Positions 31,423 through 39,871 of a stretch of DNA of 39,871 bases are shown in pieces. The DNA comes from SKKY01 sp964622305 (lineage in GTDB: Bacteria > Bacillota > Peptococcia > Peptococcales > SKKY01). The notes under the pieces were generated by a model. The model worked only from the letters and a program-made list of their open reading frames with translations. It had not been told where the DNA came from and made no database searches. A program made the position numbers and the translations under genes. The stretch covers positions 1-39,871 of the forward strand of contig CAZUPR010000009.1 of assembly GCA_964622305.1 (NCBI GenBank), given 5' to 3'. Every line of letters starts with the position of its first letter. The first letter of the stretch is position 1.

Positions 31423-32193
31423 TTAACTTATAGCTTTTTTCATGGCTTTAACGTAAGCGGCAACATGGGGGAGGGAATCTCTTCCATATTCTGCAATTAT
31501 CTTAACAATGGCTGAGCCCACAATAACTCCGTCGGCAGCAGCAGCCATTCTTTTTGCCTCTTCGGGACTGGAAATCCCAAAACCGACAGCAACTGGCACA
31601 GAACTAACCTGCCGGACCTGGCTAACCATAGCCCCAATATCCTCAGTAATACTATCCCGCACGCCAGTTACTCCCAGGGAAGAAACACAGTAAATAAATC
31701 CTTGAGCCTCTCTGGCTATCATAGGAATTCTTTCTCCTGAGGTAGGAGCGATCAAGGAGATAAAGCCCAGCTGGTATTTTTGGCAAATTTCCTCAAACTC
31801 CTCCTTTTCTTCATAAGGAACATCAGGAAGAATCAGACCCTCTATCCCAACCTCCTTGGCCCTCCTGACAAAATCCTCAATTCCATAAGAGAAAACCAGA
31901 TTTGCATAGGTCATGAAAACCAGAGGAACCTTTACCTTGTCCCTGGCCCTCTCCACCATAGCAAATATTTTATCAGTAGTTACTCCCCTGGCCAAAGCCC
32001 GCTGACTGGCCGCTTGAATAACCGGACCCTCTGCTGAAGGATCGGAAAAAGGAATCCCCAGCTCAATCAAATCGGCACCAGCAGCCTCCAAACAAGGAAG
32101 TAATTTTTCAGTAGTTTCTAAATCTGGATCACCACAGGTAATAAAAGAAATAAAAGCCTTCCCATGGTCAAAGGCAGTCTCTATTCTGCTCAT
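31423..32193 (-). CDS. trpA: Tryptophan synthase alpha subunit
   Basis: The alpha subunit splits indole-3-glycerol phosphate to indole and glyceraldehyde 3-phosphate and passes indole to TrpB. The 256 residues form the usual TIM barrel, with catalytic Glu44 in IELGIPFSDP. The residue matching catalytic Asp60 of the Salmonella enzyme is Glu55 (SAEGPVIQ). I have seen this form in other Clostridia, so it is probably functional. The ATG at 32193 overlaps the trpB stop as ATGA, which is preferred over a longer in-frame start at 32235. It is the last gene of the trp operon. Confidence 0.97.
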   Translation of the reverse strand: MSRIETAFDHGKAFISFITCGDPDLETTEKLLPCLEAAGADLIELGIPFSDPSAEGPVIQAASQRALARGVTTDKIFAMVERARDKVKVPLVFMTYANLVFSYGIEDFVRRAKEVGIEGLILPDVPYEEKEEFEEICQKYQLGFISLIAPTSGERIPMIAREAQGFIYCVSSLGVTGVRDSITEDIGAMVSQVRQVSSVPVAVGFGISSPEEAKRMAAAADGVIVGSAIVKIIAEYGRDSLPHVAAYVKAMKKAIS

Positions 32194-33398
32194 TCTACCA
32201 AATCCTCCCCTCTGTAGCGGGCGATTGCTGCACAATCCTTATCGCCCCGGCCAGACAAATTGATTACCATAATTTTATCCTTGGCCATTTTTGGTGCAAG
32301 TTTCATGGCATAAGCCAGCGCATGCGAACTCTCAATCGCCGGGATAATTCCTTCCATACGTGAAAGGTATTCAAAAGCATCAACAGCTTCATCATCGGTA
32401 ACAGCCTGAAATTCAAGACGTCCCTTGTCATGGAGATGGGCAAGTTCTGGCCCAATTCCCGGATAATCCAGTCCGGCTGAAATAGAATAAACTGGTGCAA
32501 TTTGCCCAAATTCATCCTGGCAAAAATATGATTTCATGCCATGAAAAATTCCCAGCCTGCCTGTAGCGATTGTTGCCGCCGTTTCCTTGGTTTCGCAACC
32601 CCGTCCCGCTGCCTCACAGGCAATAAGCTGGACCGAATCATCTTCAAGAAAATTATAAAAAGCACCGATGGCATTAGACCCTCCGCCCACACAGGCAATT
32701 ACAGTGTCGGGCAATGAACCCTCTTTTTCCCTGACTTGTTCCTTTATTTCCTTAGAAATTACTGCTTGAAAATCCCTGACAATGCTAGGAAATGGATGAG
32801 GCCCCATAACTGATCCTAAAACATAATGGGTATCCTCCAGACGACTGGTCCACTCCCGCATAGTTTCTGAAACCGCATCCTTTAGAGTTTGTGTTCCCGA
32901 TGTAACTGCATTTACCCTGGCCCCCAAAAGTCTCATCTTGTAAACATTCAGAGCCTGGCGGATGGTATCTTCCCGTCCCATAAAAATTTCACATTCCAAA
33001 CCCATGAGGGCGGCTGCAGTTGCTGTTGCCACACCATGTTGTCCTGCTCCAGTTTCTGCAATCACCCGCTTTTTGCCCATCTTCTTTGCCAGAAGGGCCT
33101 GGCCCAAAACATTGTTTATTTTATGGGCTCCGGTGTGATTAAGATCCTCACGCTTTAAATATATTTTTGCCCCACCCAAATCTTGGGTCATCTTTTGGGC
33201 AAAATAAAGGAGGGAGGGACGGCCGGCATAATTATTAAGTAAATCTTGCAACTCCTCAATAAAAGTTGGATCTTTTTTATAAAAATCATAGGCCCCTTCA
33301 AGTTCTATGATTGCTCTCATGAGAGTTTCTGGTATATATTGACCACCGTGTTTGCCAAATCTCCCCCTGGAGATTTTCTTTTCATTTAAATTTATCAT
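32190..33398 (-). CDS. trpB: Tryptophan synthase beta subunit
   Basis: The 402-residue PLP enzyme joins indole and serine to make tryptophan. It begins with GRFGKHGGQYIPETLM, has the Schiff-base lysine in HTGAHKINN at about residue 90, the phosphate-binding GGGSNAIG and the C-terminal LSGRGDKD motif. No ribosome binding site stands before its ATG. Instead a 12-codon open frame (33395-33433) ends in an ATGA overlap with it, so translation may be coupled. Confidence 0.97.
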   Translation of the reverse strand: MINLNEKKISRGRFGKHGGQYIPETLMRAIIELEGAYDFYKKDPTFIEELQDLLNNYAGRPSLLYFAQKMTQDLGGAKIYLKREDLNHTGAHKINNVLGQALLAKKMGKKRVIAETGAGQHGVATATAAALMGLECEIFMGREDTIRQALNVYKMRLLGARVNAVTSGTQTLKDAVSETMREWTSRLEDTHYVLGSVMGPHPFPSIVRDFQAVISKEIKEQVREKEGSLPDTVIACVGGGSNAIGAFYNFLEDDSVQLIACEAAGRGCETKETAATIATGRLGIFHGMKSYFCQDEFGQIAPVYSISAGLDYPGIGPELAHLHDKGRLEFQAVTDDEAVDAFEYLSRMEGIIPAIESSHALAYAMKLAPKMAKDKIMVINLSGRGDKDCAAIARYRGEDLVE

Positions 33399-33433
33399 TT
33401 TATCTTTGTATGATTTTTGCTTTTTAAAATCAT
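33395..33433 (-). CDS. Possible 12-codon frame coupled to trpB
   Basis: Between trpF and trpB, AAAGGAG is followed after three bases by ATG and the frame MILKSKNHTKIK, whose TGA overlaps the trpB ATG. The peptide itself has no known relatives. It could serve only to deliver ribosomes to trpB, which lacks its own Shine-Dalgarno sequence. The spacing is short, so this is tentative. Confidence 0.35.
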   Translation of the reverse strand: MILKSKNHTKIK

Positions 33434-33461
33434 AGACTCCTTTCTTTTTATGACTTCCTCT

Positions 33462-34079
33462 TTATAAGTTTCTTGCCGCTCTTACCGCGGCCATTATTTT
33501 ATCTTTATTTTTCAATCCCTCTATCTCCAAGCCGCTGCTTAAATCGACAGCATAGGGCCTCAGAAATGAAATTGCCTGAGGAATATTTTCCGGAGTTAAC
33601 CCACCTGCCAGGATAAAGGGTCTTTGGAAATTTTCCAGCAAGGCCCAGTCAAATCTTTGCCCGGAACCAGCTCCACTATCCAAAAGAACCATATGAGCCT
33701 GACTTTCCTGGGCTGCTTGTAAGTGAGATAATTTTTGTATTTTAAAAGCCTTCCAGATGATAAGGTCAGGAGCCAGCTTTTTCAATCGATCTATATAGTC
33801 CTGACTCTCCTCACCATGCAACTGTGCTATGCTGATTATTTTTTCTTCGTGGAGATTTACAATTTTTTCTAAAGAATCATCTACAAAAACACCAACTTTT
33901 TTAATTTCTGGCAAGATAGCTCTGGCTAATTTTCTGGCCTCTTCTGGACTGATGTATCTCCTGCTCTTTTCATAAAAAACAAAGCCTGCATAGTCTGGTA
34001 AAGCGGCATTTACATAATCTGCCTCACATAATCTGGTCAAACCACATATTTTAATCTTAACCCCACTGGTTCTCTTCAT
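33462..34079 (-). CDS. trpF: Phosphoribosylanthranilate isomerase
   Basis: The 205-residue TIM-barrel enzyme converts phosphoribosylanthranilate to the 1-deoxyribulose form. The general-base cysteine is in KICGLTR near the N terminus and the general-acid aspartate in LLDSGAGSGQRFDW, with the phosphate-binding AGGLTPEN and VDLSSGLE segments at the C-terminal end. The start overlaps the trpC stop by four bases. A 63-base gap separates it from trpB. Confidence 0.96.
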   Translation of the reverse strand: MKRTSGVKIKICGLTRLCEADYVNAALPDYAGFVFYEKSRRYISPEEARKLARAILPEIKKVGVFVDDSLEKIVNLHEEKIISIAQLHGEESQDYIDRLKKLAPDLIIWKAFKIQKLSHLQAAQESQAHMVLLDSGAGSGQRFDWALLENFQRPFILAGGLTPENIPQAISFLRPYAVDLSSGLEIEGLKNKDKIMAAVRAARNL

Positions 34080-34858
34080 CTAAGTTCCCTCTTTAACTCC
34101 TCAAGCTTAGCCTTTTTATCATCAGCCATCATAAGGGCTTCTCCTATTAAAACAGCATCCACCCCTATCTCTTTTAAAAGGCTGATTTGTGCAGGAGTTT
34201 TTATGCCAGATTCTGCCACAAAAAGCAGGGACTTGGGCACTTTTTCCCGCAAGCTGATTGCATTGGAAATATCTACAGTAAAATCATTTAAGTTACGATT
34301 ATTGACGCCGATAATCCTGGCTCCAACTGACAGGGCCAAGTCAATCTCCTTTTCATTGTGAACCTCAACAAGAGCGGAAAGACCGAGCTGATCACAAATC
34401 TGGAGGTATTCCTGCAAGGTTTTTTTATCCAAAAGAGAAGCAATGAGCAAGATGGCATTGGCCCCCAGACACTTAGCTTCATAAAGTTGATAACTATCTA
34501 CAGTAAAATCCTTACGTAACATAGGCAGACTGACCTCCTTGCGAATTTGTTTGAAAATATTATCAGAACCCAGAAACCATCGGGGCTCTGTCAGACAAGA
34601 AATGCAAGTTGCACCTGCCTCCTGGTAGTCCCTGGCAATTTCCAGATAAGGAAAATCCTGTGAAATAATCCCCTTAGAGGGCGAAGCTCTTTTAATTTCG
34701 CAGATAAAAGAAATTTCCTGCCCCTTCAAAGCCTCTTCAAAAGGAAAATCTCCCCTGGGAAGCTCAAGAGCTTTTTGAATGATTTCCTCCAAAGCCAAGC
34801 TTCCTTTTGCCTCGACCACACGTTTTACTGTGTGAGCTGCAATATCATCCAAGATCAT
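34076..34858 (-). CDS. trpC: Indole-3-glycerol phosphate synthase
   Basis: The 260-residue TIM-barrel enzyme closes the indole ring. It has the catalytic lysines in FICEIKRASPSKG and MLRKDFTVD, the catalytic glutamate in ALVEVHNE, and GVNNRNL and VAESGIKTP with the expected spacing. It is separate from TrpF, with a four-base overlap, and its start overlaps the trpD stop. Confidence 0.97.
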   Translation of the reverse strand: MILDDIAAHTVKRVVEAKGSLALEEIIQKALELPRGDFPFEEALKGQEISFICEIKRASPSKGIISQDFPYLEIARDYQEAGATCISCLTEPRWFLGSDNIFKQIRKEVSLPMLRKDFTVDSYQLYEAKCLGANAILLIASLLDKKTLQEYLQICDQLGLSALVEVHNEKEIDLALSVGARIIGVNNRNLNDFTVDISNAISLREKVPKSLLFVAESGIKTPAQISLLKEIGVDAVLIGEALMMADDKKAKLEELKRELR

Positions 34859-35880
34859 TTTTCCACCTCCTGATGTCTGTTAGATTCCCTGATAAACTCT
34901 TCCAGCTTATCCTTTGCCGCCCCACTATCAACCAAAGTGGCCGCTAAATCCACTCCCTTAAAAAGAGTTTTGGCCTTGCCAGCGATATAAAGACCAGCGC
35001 CAGCATTCAAAAGAACTGCTTCCCTTTTGGGACCCTGGCAGCCATTAAGGATATCCAGGGTAATTTGAGCATTTTCTTCCGGACTGCCACCAAGCAGGTC
35101 TTCTTTTTTGCAGGTGGAAAAGCCAAAATCCTCAGGCCTGATAATGTAACGGCTGAAATTGTTGTCAACAAACTCAAAAATAGTCGTTGGAGCTGACAAG
35201 GAAATTTCGTCCAATTGATCCTGACCATAGACCACCATCCCCCGCCTGACACCCAATCTTCTTAAAACCTGGCCCAAAGGCTCAAGTAATTCTTCAGAAT
35301 AAACTCCTAGAAGTTGCATCTTGGCTGCTGCCGGATTAGTCAAAGGACCAAGTATATTAAAAACTGTTTTCAAACCCAGCTCCTTGCGGACTGGAGCCAC
35401 ATGTTTCATGGAACTATGATATTTTTGTGCAAAGAAAAAGCAGATACCAATCCTTTCCAAAAGCTCTATACAAGTTTCCGGCGAAAGATCAATCTTTACT
35501 CCAAGGGCTTCCAAACAATCAGCTGAGCCACTTTTTGAGGATGCAGCCCTGTTCCCATGTTTGGCCACCTTGACTCCACCAGCTGCAATGATAAGAGAAG
35601 CAGTTGTTGAAATATTAAAAGAATTGGAACCATCTCCACCTGTTCCTACAATTTCCATGAGCTCAGACTTGCAAGCGACCGGAGTTGCATGAGCCCGCAT
35701 TCCTGCAGCACAAGCCGTTATTTCTTCGATAGTTTCTCCTTTAGCGGACAGGGCTGTGAGAAAAGCTGCCGTTTGAATATGACTGCTTTGGCCCTGCATA
35801 ATTTTATTCATAACCGAAATAGCCTCATCATAAGTAAGGTTCTCTCCATCAATAAGTTTGGCAGTTATTTCTTTAATCAT
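34855..35880 (-). CDS. trpD: Anthranilate phosphoribosyltransferase
   Basis: The 341-residue enzyme transfers phosphoribose from PRPP to anthranilate. The PRPP site GTGGDGSNSFNIST is near residue 83, followed by KHGNRAASSKSGSADCLEALG, and the later RKELGLKTVFNILGPLTNPA segment is typical. It has no N-terminal amidotransferase domain, so it does not supply TrpG activity. It overlaps trpE and trpC by four bases at either end. Confidence 0.97.
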   Translation of the reverse strand: MIKEITAKLIDGENLTYDEAISVMNKIMQGQSSHIQTAAFLTALSAKGETIEEITACAAGMRAHATPVACKSELMEIVGTGGDGSNSFNISTTASLIIAAGGVKVAKHGNRAASSKSGSADCLEALGVKIDLSPETCIELLERIGICFFFAQKYHSSMKHVAPVRKELGLKTVFNILGPLTNPAAAKMQLLGVYSEELLEPLGQVLRRLGVRRGMVVYGQDQLDEISLSAPTTIFEFVDNNFSRYIIRPEDFGFSTCKKEDLLGGSPEENAQITLDILNGCQGPKREAVLLNAGAGLYIAGKAKTLFKGVDLAATLVDSGAAKDKLEEFIRESNRHQEVEK

Positions 35881-37352
35881 TGCAATCCCTCCTGGGCCCT
35901 TTCAAGCGCAGTAACTATAGCCTTAGCCTTGTTTATGCATTCTTCATATTCCTTTTCTGGAATACTTCCTGCTACAATTCCAGCACCTGAACGAATAAGC
36001 ACCTTGCCATTTTTCTTAAGAGCCATCCTGATGGCGATGCAGGTGTCCATATTTCCTGAAAAATCCATATAGCCAACAGCACCTCCATAAACACCACGTT
36101 TATTATTTTCCAGTTTGTCGATAAGCTGGCAGGCTGTGGCTTTAGGACTGCCAGAAAGTGTTCCGGCAGGCAGGACGGCCGCCAAAGCATCAAGCGCATC
36201 CAAATCTTTTTTTATTTTTCCACTGAGGGCCGAGCCAATGTGCATGACGTGAGAAAATCTTAATATATTCATATATTTTTCAACCTTTAGGCTGGCCTCC
36301 TGGCTTATTTTTTCCATGTCCTGCATGCCCAAATCAACCAGCATCTTATGCTCTGAACATTCCTTTTGATCAGCCAGAAGCTCTGCCTCCAAAAGTTTAT
36401 CCTCTTCGGGAGTTTGCCCCCGGGGTCTGGTTCCGGCAAGTGGGTAGGTATATAGCTGGCCTTCTTCCAGCTTAATTAGGGTCTCAGGTGATGATCCGGC
36501 AATCTCCAAATCGGGGCTTGAAAAATAGAACATGTAGGGCGATGGGTTTAAGCTTCGAAGTGCCCTGTAAGTATCCAGAAGGCTGCCCTCAAAATCGGCC
36601 TCAAGCTGGTTTGAAAGAACAACTTGTCCAAGTTCTCCCCTGCTTATATATTCCTTGGCCTCATCCACCATCTGACAAAATTTTTCCTTATCATAAAGAC
36701 TGCGGAAGCCAGAGGTCATCCTTCCCTGAAACTGGCTGGCAGGCTCATCTTCTTGAATTAGTCTTTTAAGTTTCTCCAGTTCAAGCTTGCCTCTTTCATA
36801 GTCTGCCGGCAAATCCTGACAGCTTATATTCACAATTAAGATTATTTTCTGAGCAAGGTTATCGAAAACAATAAGCTTGTCAAAAAGCATAAGATTAAGG
36901 TCTTTAAAGTCTTCAGGATTTTTAGCCTTGAGAACTATGGATGATTCAGCATATTTTAAGTAGTCGTAAGAGAAGTATCCAACCAGGCCGCCAGTAAAGG
37001 GAGGCAGATAATCAAAATGAGGGCTGTGATTTTCCTCCAGAATTTTTCTAATAAATGTATTAGGGTTACCGATGTCATATCTGACAGAGGATGGTGTGCG
37101 GACGATTACAGTTTCATCTGTGCAACTTAGCTCCAGACGTGGGTCAAAGCCAAGAAAGGTGTGCCTGCTCCATTTCTGCCCATCCTCAACAGATTCGAGC
37201 ATAAAGGTTTTTTTGCTGATTTTTTTTAATCTGTGTAAAAGTTCAATTGGGGTAATTTTGTCTGAGTAAATCTCACAGGTTAAAGGAAGAATTTTGTAGT
37301 CTCCCCCTTGGGCAATTTCTTTTGCCTGGTCTAAAGCTGGTCTAAAAATCAT
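35877..37352 (-). CDS. trpE: Anthranilate synthase component I
   Basis: The 491-residue chorismate-using enzyme has the N-terminal tryptophan feedback site (FMLESVEDG) and the C-terminal chorismate-binding domain (PLAGTRPRG, SGSPKATA, GGAVGYMDF, IRSGAGIV). The normally conserved DLGRNDxGR reads DLGMQDMEK, an unusual change. The glutamine amidotransferase partner TrpG is not encoded in the operon, so the enzyme would need ammonia or a PabA-type subunit from elsewhere. The ATG follows AGGATGTG. It is the first gene after the T-box leader and overlaps trpD by four bases. Confidence 0.96.
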   Translation of the reverse strand: MIFRPALDQAKEIAQGGDYKILPLTCEIYSDKITPIELLHRLKKISKKTFMLESVEDGQKWSRHTFLGFDPRLELSCTDETVIVRTPSSVRYDIGNPNTFIRKILEENHSPHFDYLPPFTGGLVGYFSYDYLKYAESSIVLKAKNPEDFKDLNLMLFDKLIVFDNLAQKIILIVNISCQDLPADYERGKLELEKLKRLIQEDEPASQFQGRMTSGFRSLYDKEKFCQMVDEAKEYISRGELGQVVLSNQLEADFEGSLLDTYRALRSLNPSPYMFYFSSPDLEIAGSSPETLIKLEEGQLYTYPLAGTRPRGQTPEEDKLLEAELLADQKECSEHKMLVDLGMQDMEKISQEASLKVEKYMNILRFSHVMHIGSALSGKIKKDLDALDALAAVLPAGTLSGSPKATACQLIDKLENNKRGVYGGAVGYMDFSGNMDTCIAIRMALKKNGKVLIRSGAGIVAGSIPEKEYEECINKAKAIVTALERAQEGLQ

Positions 37353-37395
37353 CTGATCACATCCTTTTTAAGATTATTTTTCTTTGATCAGAGAC

Positions 37396-37677
37396 AAAAA
37401 AAAGCCCGTCCCTGACAAAAAATATGTCAAGGACGAGCTATAAACTCGCGGTGCCACCCTGATTCACGGTATATCGCAACCGTGCGCTTAGCGGGATACC
37501 ATCATATCCCCGGTAACTAACGTATACCTACACGTCGCAGAATACTCAGCTTTCGCTTTTGACTGCGCCCTCAGCGGTCCATTTGATGACTTGTTTTCTA
37601 CCCGACTCTCAGCACCACGGGCTCTCTGTAAGAACATGATCACCGTTATCTCCGCATCAACGGTTTAAATATTAATT
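37396..37677 (-). ncRNA. T-box riboswitch, tryptophan specifier
   Basis: The leader upstream of trpE shows GGAGATAACGG at its start, the AGAGAGCC distal motif and the specifier AAA-TGG-ACCGCTGAG with TGG at 37579-37581. The full consensus T-box AGGGTGGCACCGCG is at 37447-37460, followed by a 15-bp terminator hairpin (37403-37439) and eight T. The TGGC bulge pairs with the G73-CCA end of tRNA-Trp. Uncharged tRNA-Trp should permit transcription of trpEDCFBA. Confidence 0.96.
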
Positions 37678-37683
37678 TTCAAT

Positions 37684-37712
37684 AAGTTATCATGCCTGAA
37701 GAAAATTGTCAA
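37684..37712 (-). promoter_or_regulatory. Sigma-A-type promoter of the trp operon
   Basis: On the minus strand TTGACA (37707-37712) and TAACTT (37684-37689) are separated by 17 bases, with TG just before the -10. Transcription should start near 37677, at the T-box leader. Confidence 0.8.
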
Positions 37713-37782
37713 CAGTTATTTAAATGCTCTAATTGTGGCAATCTCATTATTGAGGTAAGATTATGACAAGGGAGTGATTGTT

Positions 37783-38763
37783 TTGAAAAAAACCATGACT
37801 ATAGTCTTTTTGCTTTTTATTTTTCTTCTTCCAGCTTTTGCTATTGATATTTTTGTTGGCGGAGAAAAAGTTCCTATGGATGTCCCGGCGCAAATTATTG
37901 AAGGAAGAACCATGCTTCCTATTGCTGCAATTGGAAAATCTTTGAATGCCAGTAGCCATTGGGATGGGGAAAGCCGGACGGTTTCTATCACTAGAGGAAG
38001 CGACAATATTTTACTTCAAATAGGGAACACCCAAGCTCTTGTTAATAGCAATGTGACTCCAATGGATGTGCCGGCTCAAATAGTAGACGGAAGGACCATG
38101 GTCCCTGTTTCTTTTATTGCTAAGGCTTTTGGCGAAAACGTAAGATGGGATGAATCAAGCAGGTCCGTTGATATCGGTAAATATCGGGTTACAAGGGTTA
38201 TTGATGGGGATACTATCGAGATTAAATATAAGGGGAAGGCTGAAAGTGTAAGACTCATAGGCATAGATGCACCAGAAAGTGTGCATCCTGATCCTGAAAA
38301 AAATGTTCCCTTTGGTAAGGTTTCAAGCGAATTTACCAGACAAGCCCTGTAAAATAAAGAAGTCGATTTAGAGTTTGATGTTTCCGACAGGGATGCTTAC
38401 GGCCGCCTTCTTGCCTATGTCTGGCTTGATGGAAATCTCTTTAATCGCAGCTTGATTGAATCCGGCATGGCTGTAGTTTCTACATATCCACCAGACATTA
38501 AATACTCTGCAGATTTTGTAAAAGAGCAGGAGAGAGCCAGGACAAACAAACTTGGCCTTTGGGCTGAAGAGGTCAAAGTAGCCGAGGCTCCTCCAGAAGT
38601 AGCGGCCGGACAGAGTGAAAAGCTCATAAAAGGAAACCAAAGAAGCATGATTTATCATATGCCAGACGGACGGGATTATGATAAGGTTGCCGATCACAAT
38701 GTAATCTGGTTTGCAAATGAAGAAGATGCTCAGGCAGCTGGCTTTAGAAGAGCCAAGCAGTGA
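37783..38763 (+). pseudogene. Secreted thermonuclease with copper-amine-oxidase-like N domain, in-frame TAA
   Basis: The frame encodes a signal peptide (ending PAFA), two repeats typical of the copper amine oxidase N-terminal-like/stalk domain (each with PMDVPAQI-[IV]-[ED]-GRTM), and a Staphylococcus-type nuclease domain. A C-terminal segment (GNQRSMIYHMPDGRDYDKV) is like those that follow some thermonucleases. A TAA at 38350-38352 (codon 190) stops the frame inside the nuclease domain, yet the same frame continues without shift through FDVSDRDAYGRLLAYV to 38763. Nuclease residues are present on both sides of the stop (RLIGIDAPE before, GR after). One base change from GAA would explain it. 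A TTG start at 37783 is preferred, six bases after GGAGTG. It may be a pseudogene, a sequencing error or a recoded stop. Confidence 0.8.
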
Positions 38764-38767
38764 CTGT

Positions 38768-39250
38768 TTACATGAATTCGGTTAAGAAGAGTGAGCCATC
38801 CTCACCGCTCATTCCTATATAAAAGTACCTTGTCTTGCCAGTTTCATCGGTGAAAGATATCCCTCTGTGGGGGATACTTCCCCATTCCATCCAGGTCACA
38901 AGGAAGGGTTCCTGAGGTGTCAATTCCTCCAGTGAATACAAAACTTCGTTTTCAAGGAAGACGATGCTGGAGTCCCTTTCTTCAAAACCAACTTCTATAA
39001 ATTTAAAATCTTTAACCGCTACATTGCTTGTAATAAGAATCCTTTGATAGCCCTCATCGTCAAATTCAATAAACTCGGCCAATGAATCATATGTGCTTAA
39101 AAGTTCACCTGTAGCAAGATTAATACTAAGGCGAGCTTCCTCAGTTTTCTGAGGGGGCTCTGCTACTTTTTCCACTGGTGTTTTTGCACAAGCGGCAAAC
39201 AAAAGTGTTGCAATAATTAGAAAAAATAAGAAGAGTTTATTCCCTTTCAT
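38768..39250 (-). CDS. Small lipoprotein of unknown function
   Basis: The 160-residue product has a lipoprotein signal ending LFAAC-A, a short Pro/Glu/Lys-rich linker and a compact beta-rich domain (RILITSNVAVKDFKFIEVGF, PFLVTWMEWG, TRYFYIGMSGEDG). I do not recognise the domain. The start follows GGAGG placed over the end of the nitroreductase gene, so the two are probably co-transcribed. Its stop lies four bases from the convergent nuclease gene. Confidence 0.8.
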   Translation of the reverse strand: MKGNKLFLFFLIIATLLFAACAKTPVEKVAEPPQKTEEARLSINLATGELLSTYDSLAEFIEFDDEGYQRILITSNVAVKDFKFIEVGFEERDSSIVFLENEVLYSLEELTPQEPFLVTWMEWGSIPHRGISFTDETGKTRYFYIGMSGEDGSLFLTEFM

Positions 39251-39265
39251 ATCATACTTCCTCCT

Positions 39266-39871
39266 CTAATCTATAATATTTGCATATCCAAAAAACTCAT
39301 AACCACTTTTTTGGGGAGCACTGCCTCCCAGCTGAAAATGGAAATCTGCCCCATAGTGTCTGGAGGCCAGAGCATAGTGACAGAGAGCTATCCCCATATC
39401 TACTTTTGTAAGTTTATACACGAGAGACATGGGCGGCTTTAATATTTGACGATAAGCCAGCAGTTTGTCTGCCTTTTTCTCAAAATACCAGGGCTGTAAA
39501 TTCATTCCTGATGGTGCTAAGTGAATTGCCTTTATTCCCTTATCCTCTATATCGTTTGTTATTTGAGAAATATCCTTACGCTTGAATTCCGACAGCTGGC
39601 GGTTGGGTGACCCCTGGGTCTTACCAAAGGCGATTACAATAATATCAGAAGACTTGCGATTTTCGCTTGCATCCTTTGAGCCACCAAGCCATACACCACC
39701 TAATCCACGAGCATTCAGCCATAACATAAGCTGCTGACCAATAAAGCCCGCATTCTCCTCTTGCCCTTCCTTACCCTTTCCGCTGATAATCAAATACTGA
39801 GGAGCCTTTACATGAAACATTCCTTTGGTCCTTGATTCAAAACGATAATTTAAAGGCAGATCGGGAAAAAG
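39266..39871 (-). CDS. Nitroreductase family protein (5' end beyond window)
   Basis: The frame is open to the window edge, so the gene continues to the right and the methionine at 39820 is internal. The visible 201 residues include VKAPQYLIISG, ENAGFIGQQLMLWLNARGLGGVWLGG, a helical middle with APSGMNLQPWYF and DMGIALCHYAL, as in the TM1586-like nitroreductase group. These are FMN-dependent NAD(P)H oxidoreductases. Its partner is the small lipoprotein gene just downstream. Substrate unknown. Confidence 0.85.
   Translation of the reverse strand, partial: LFPDLPLNYRFESRTKGMFHVKAPQYLIISGKGKEGQEENAGFIGQQLMLWLNARGLGGVWLGGSKDASENRKSSDIIVIAFGKTQGSPNRQLSEFKRKDISQITNDIEDKGIKAIHLAPSGMNLQPWYFEKKADKLLAYRQILKPPMSLVYKLTKVDMGIALCHYALASRHYGADFHFQLGGSAPQKSGYEFFGYANIID

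Overview
The window is AT-rich chromosomal DNA from an anaerobic, low-GC Gram-positive bacterium, most likely a member of the Clostridia. The evidence is a four-subunit 2-oxoacid:ferredoxin oxidoreductase, two T-box riboswitches, AGGAGG-type ribosome binding sites, TTG starts and a very large number of lipoproteins with an L-x-A/S/G-C lipobox and no outer-membrane genes. Two 100-base runs of N are assembly gaps, so this is a draft or metagenome-derived scaffold. No phage, CRISPR array, transposase or restriction system was found.

Left part (1-12,400, all minus strand): a tRNA-Ala(GGC) gene. Next is an operon porG-porD-porA-porB, a degenerate CbiE/CbiT-like protein, a short-chain dehydrogenase and a lipoprotein, driven by a strong promoter and a T-box riboswitch. 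Its specifier codon reads as isoleucine (ATC). Upstream lies a cell-surface O-acetylation set (DUF4358-like lipoprotein, MBOAT acyltransferase, DHHW protein) preceded by a membrane GAF-GGDEF-EAL cyclic-di-GMP protein.

Middle part (12,500-27,800): a plus-strand operon resembling Bacillus ydjGHI (SPFH protein with zinc ribbons, TFIIB-type zinc-ribbon protein, TPM protein) but without pspA, bracketed by two lipoproteins. A convergent minus-strand operon carries a large lipoprotein, LemA and a second TPM protein. After tRNA-Val(GAC) comes a field of lipoprotein genes, several of them paralogous, with a TetR-type regulator and both assembly gaps, ending in a DUF4428-like protein.

RiPP cassette (27,800-31,385): this is the most unusual part. 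A 63-residue precursor peptide with five ACGX motifs is followed by a radical SAM/SPASM maturase, an MDR-family oxidoreductase and a PPC/DUF296 protein. A divergent HxlR-type regulator sits upstream. The whole cassette lies between two nearly identical 120-base direct repeats, each placed between convergent genes and each containing an intrinsic terminator.

Right part (31,400-39,871): a trpEDCFBA operon without trpG, controlled by a Trp-specific T-box (specifier TGG). Beyond it are a secreted Staphylococcus-type nuclease gene interrupted by one in-frame TAA, a small lipoprotein, and a nitroreductase-family gene that runs off the right edge.
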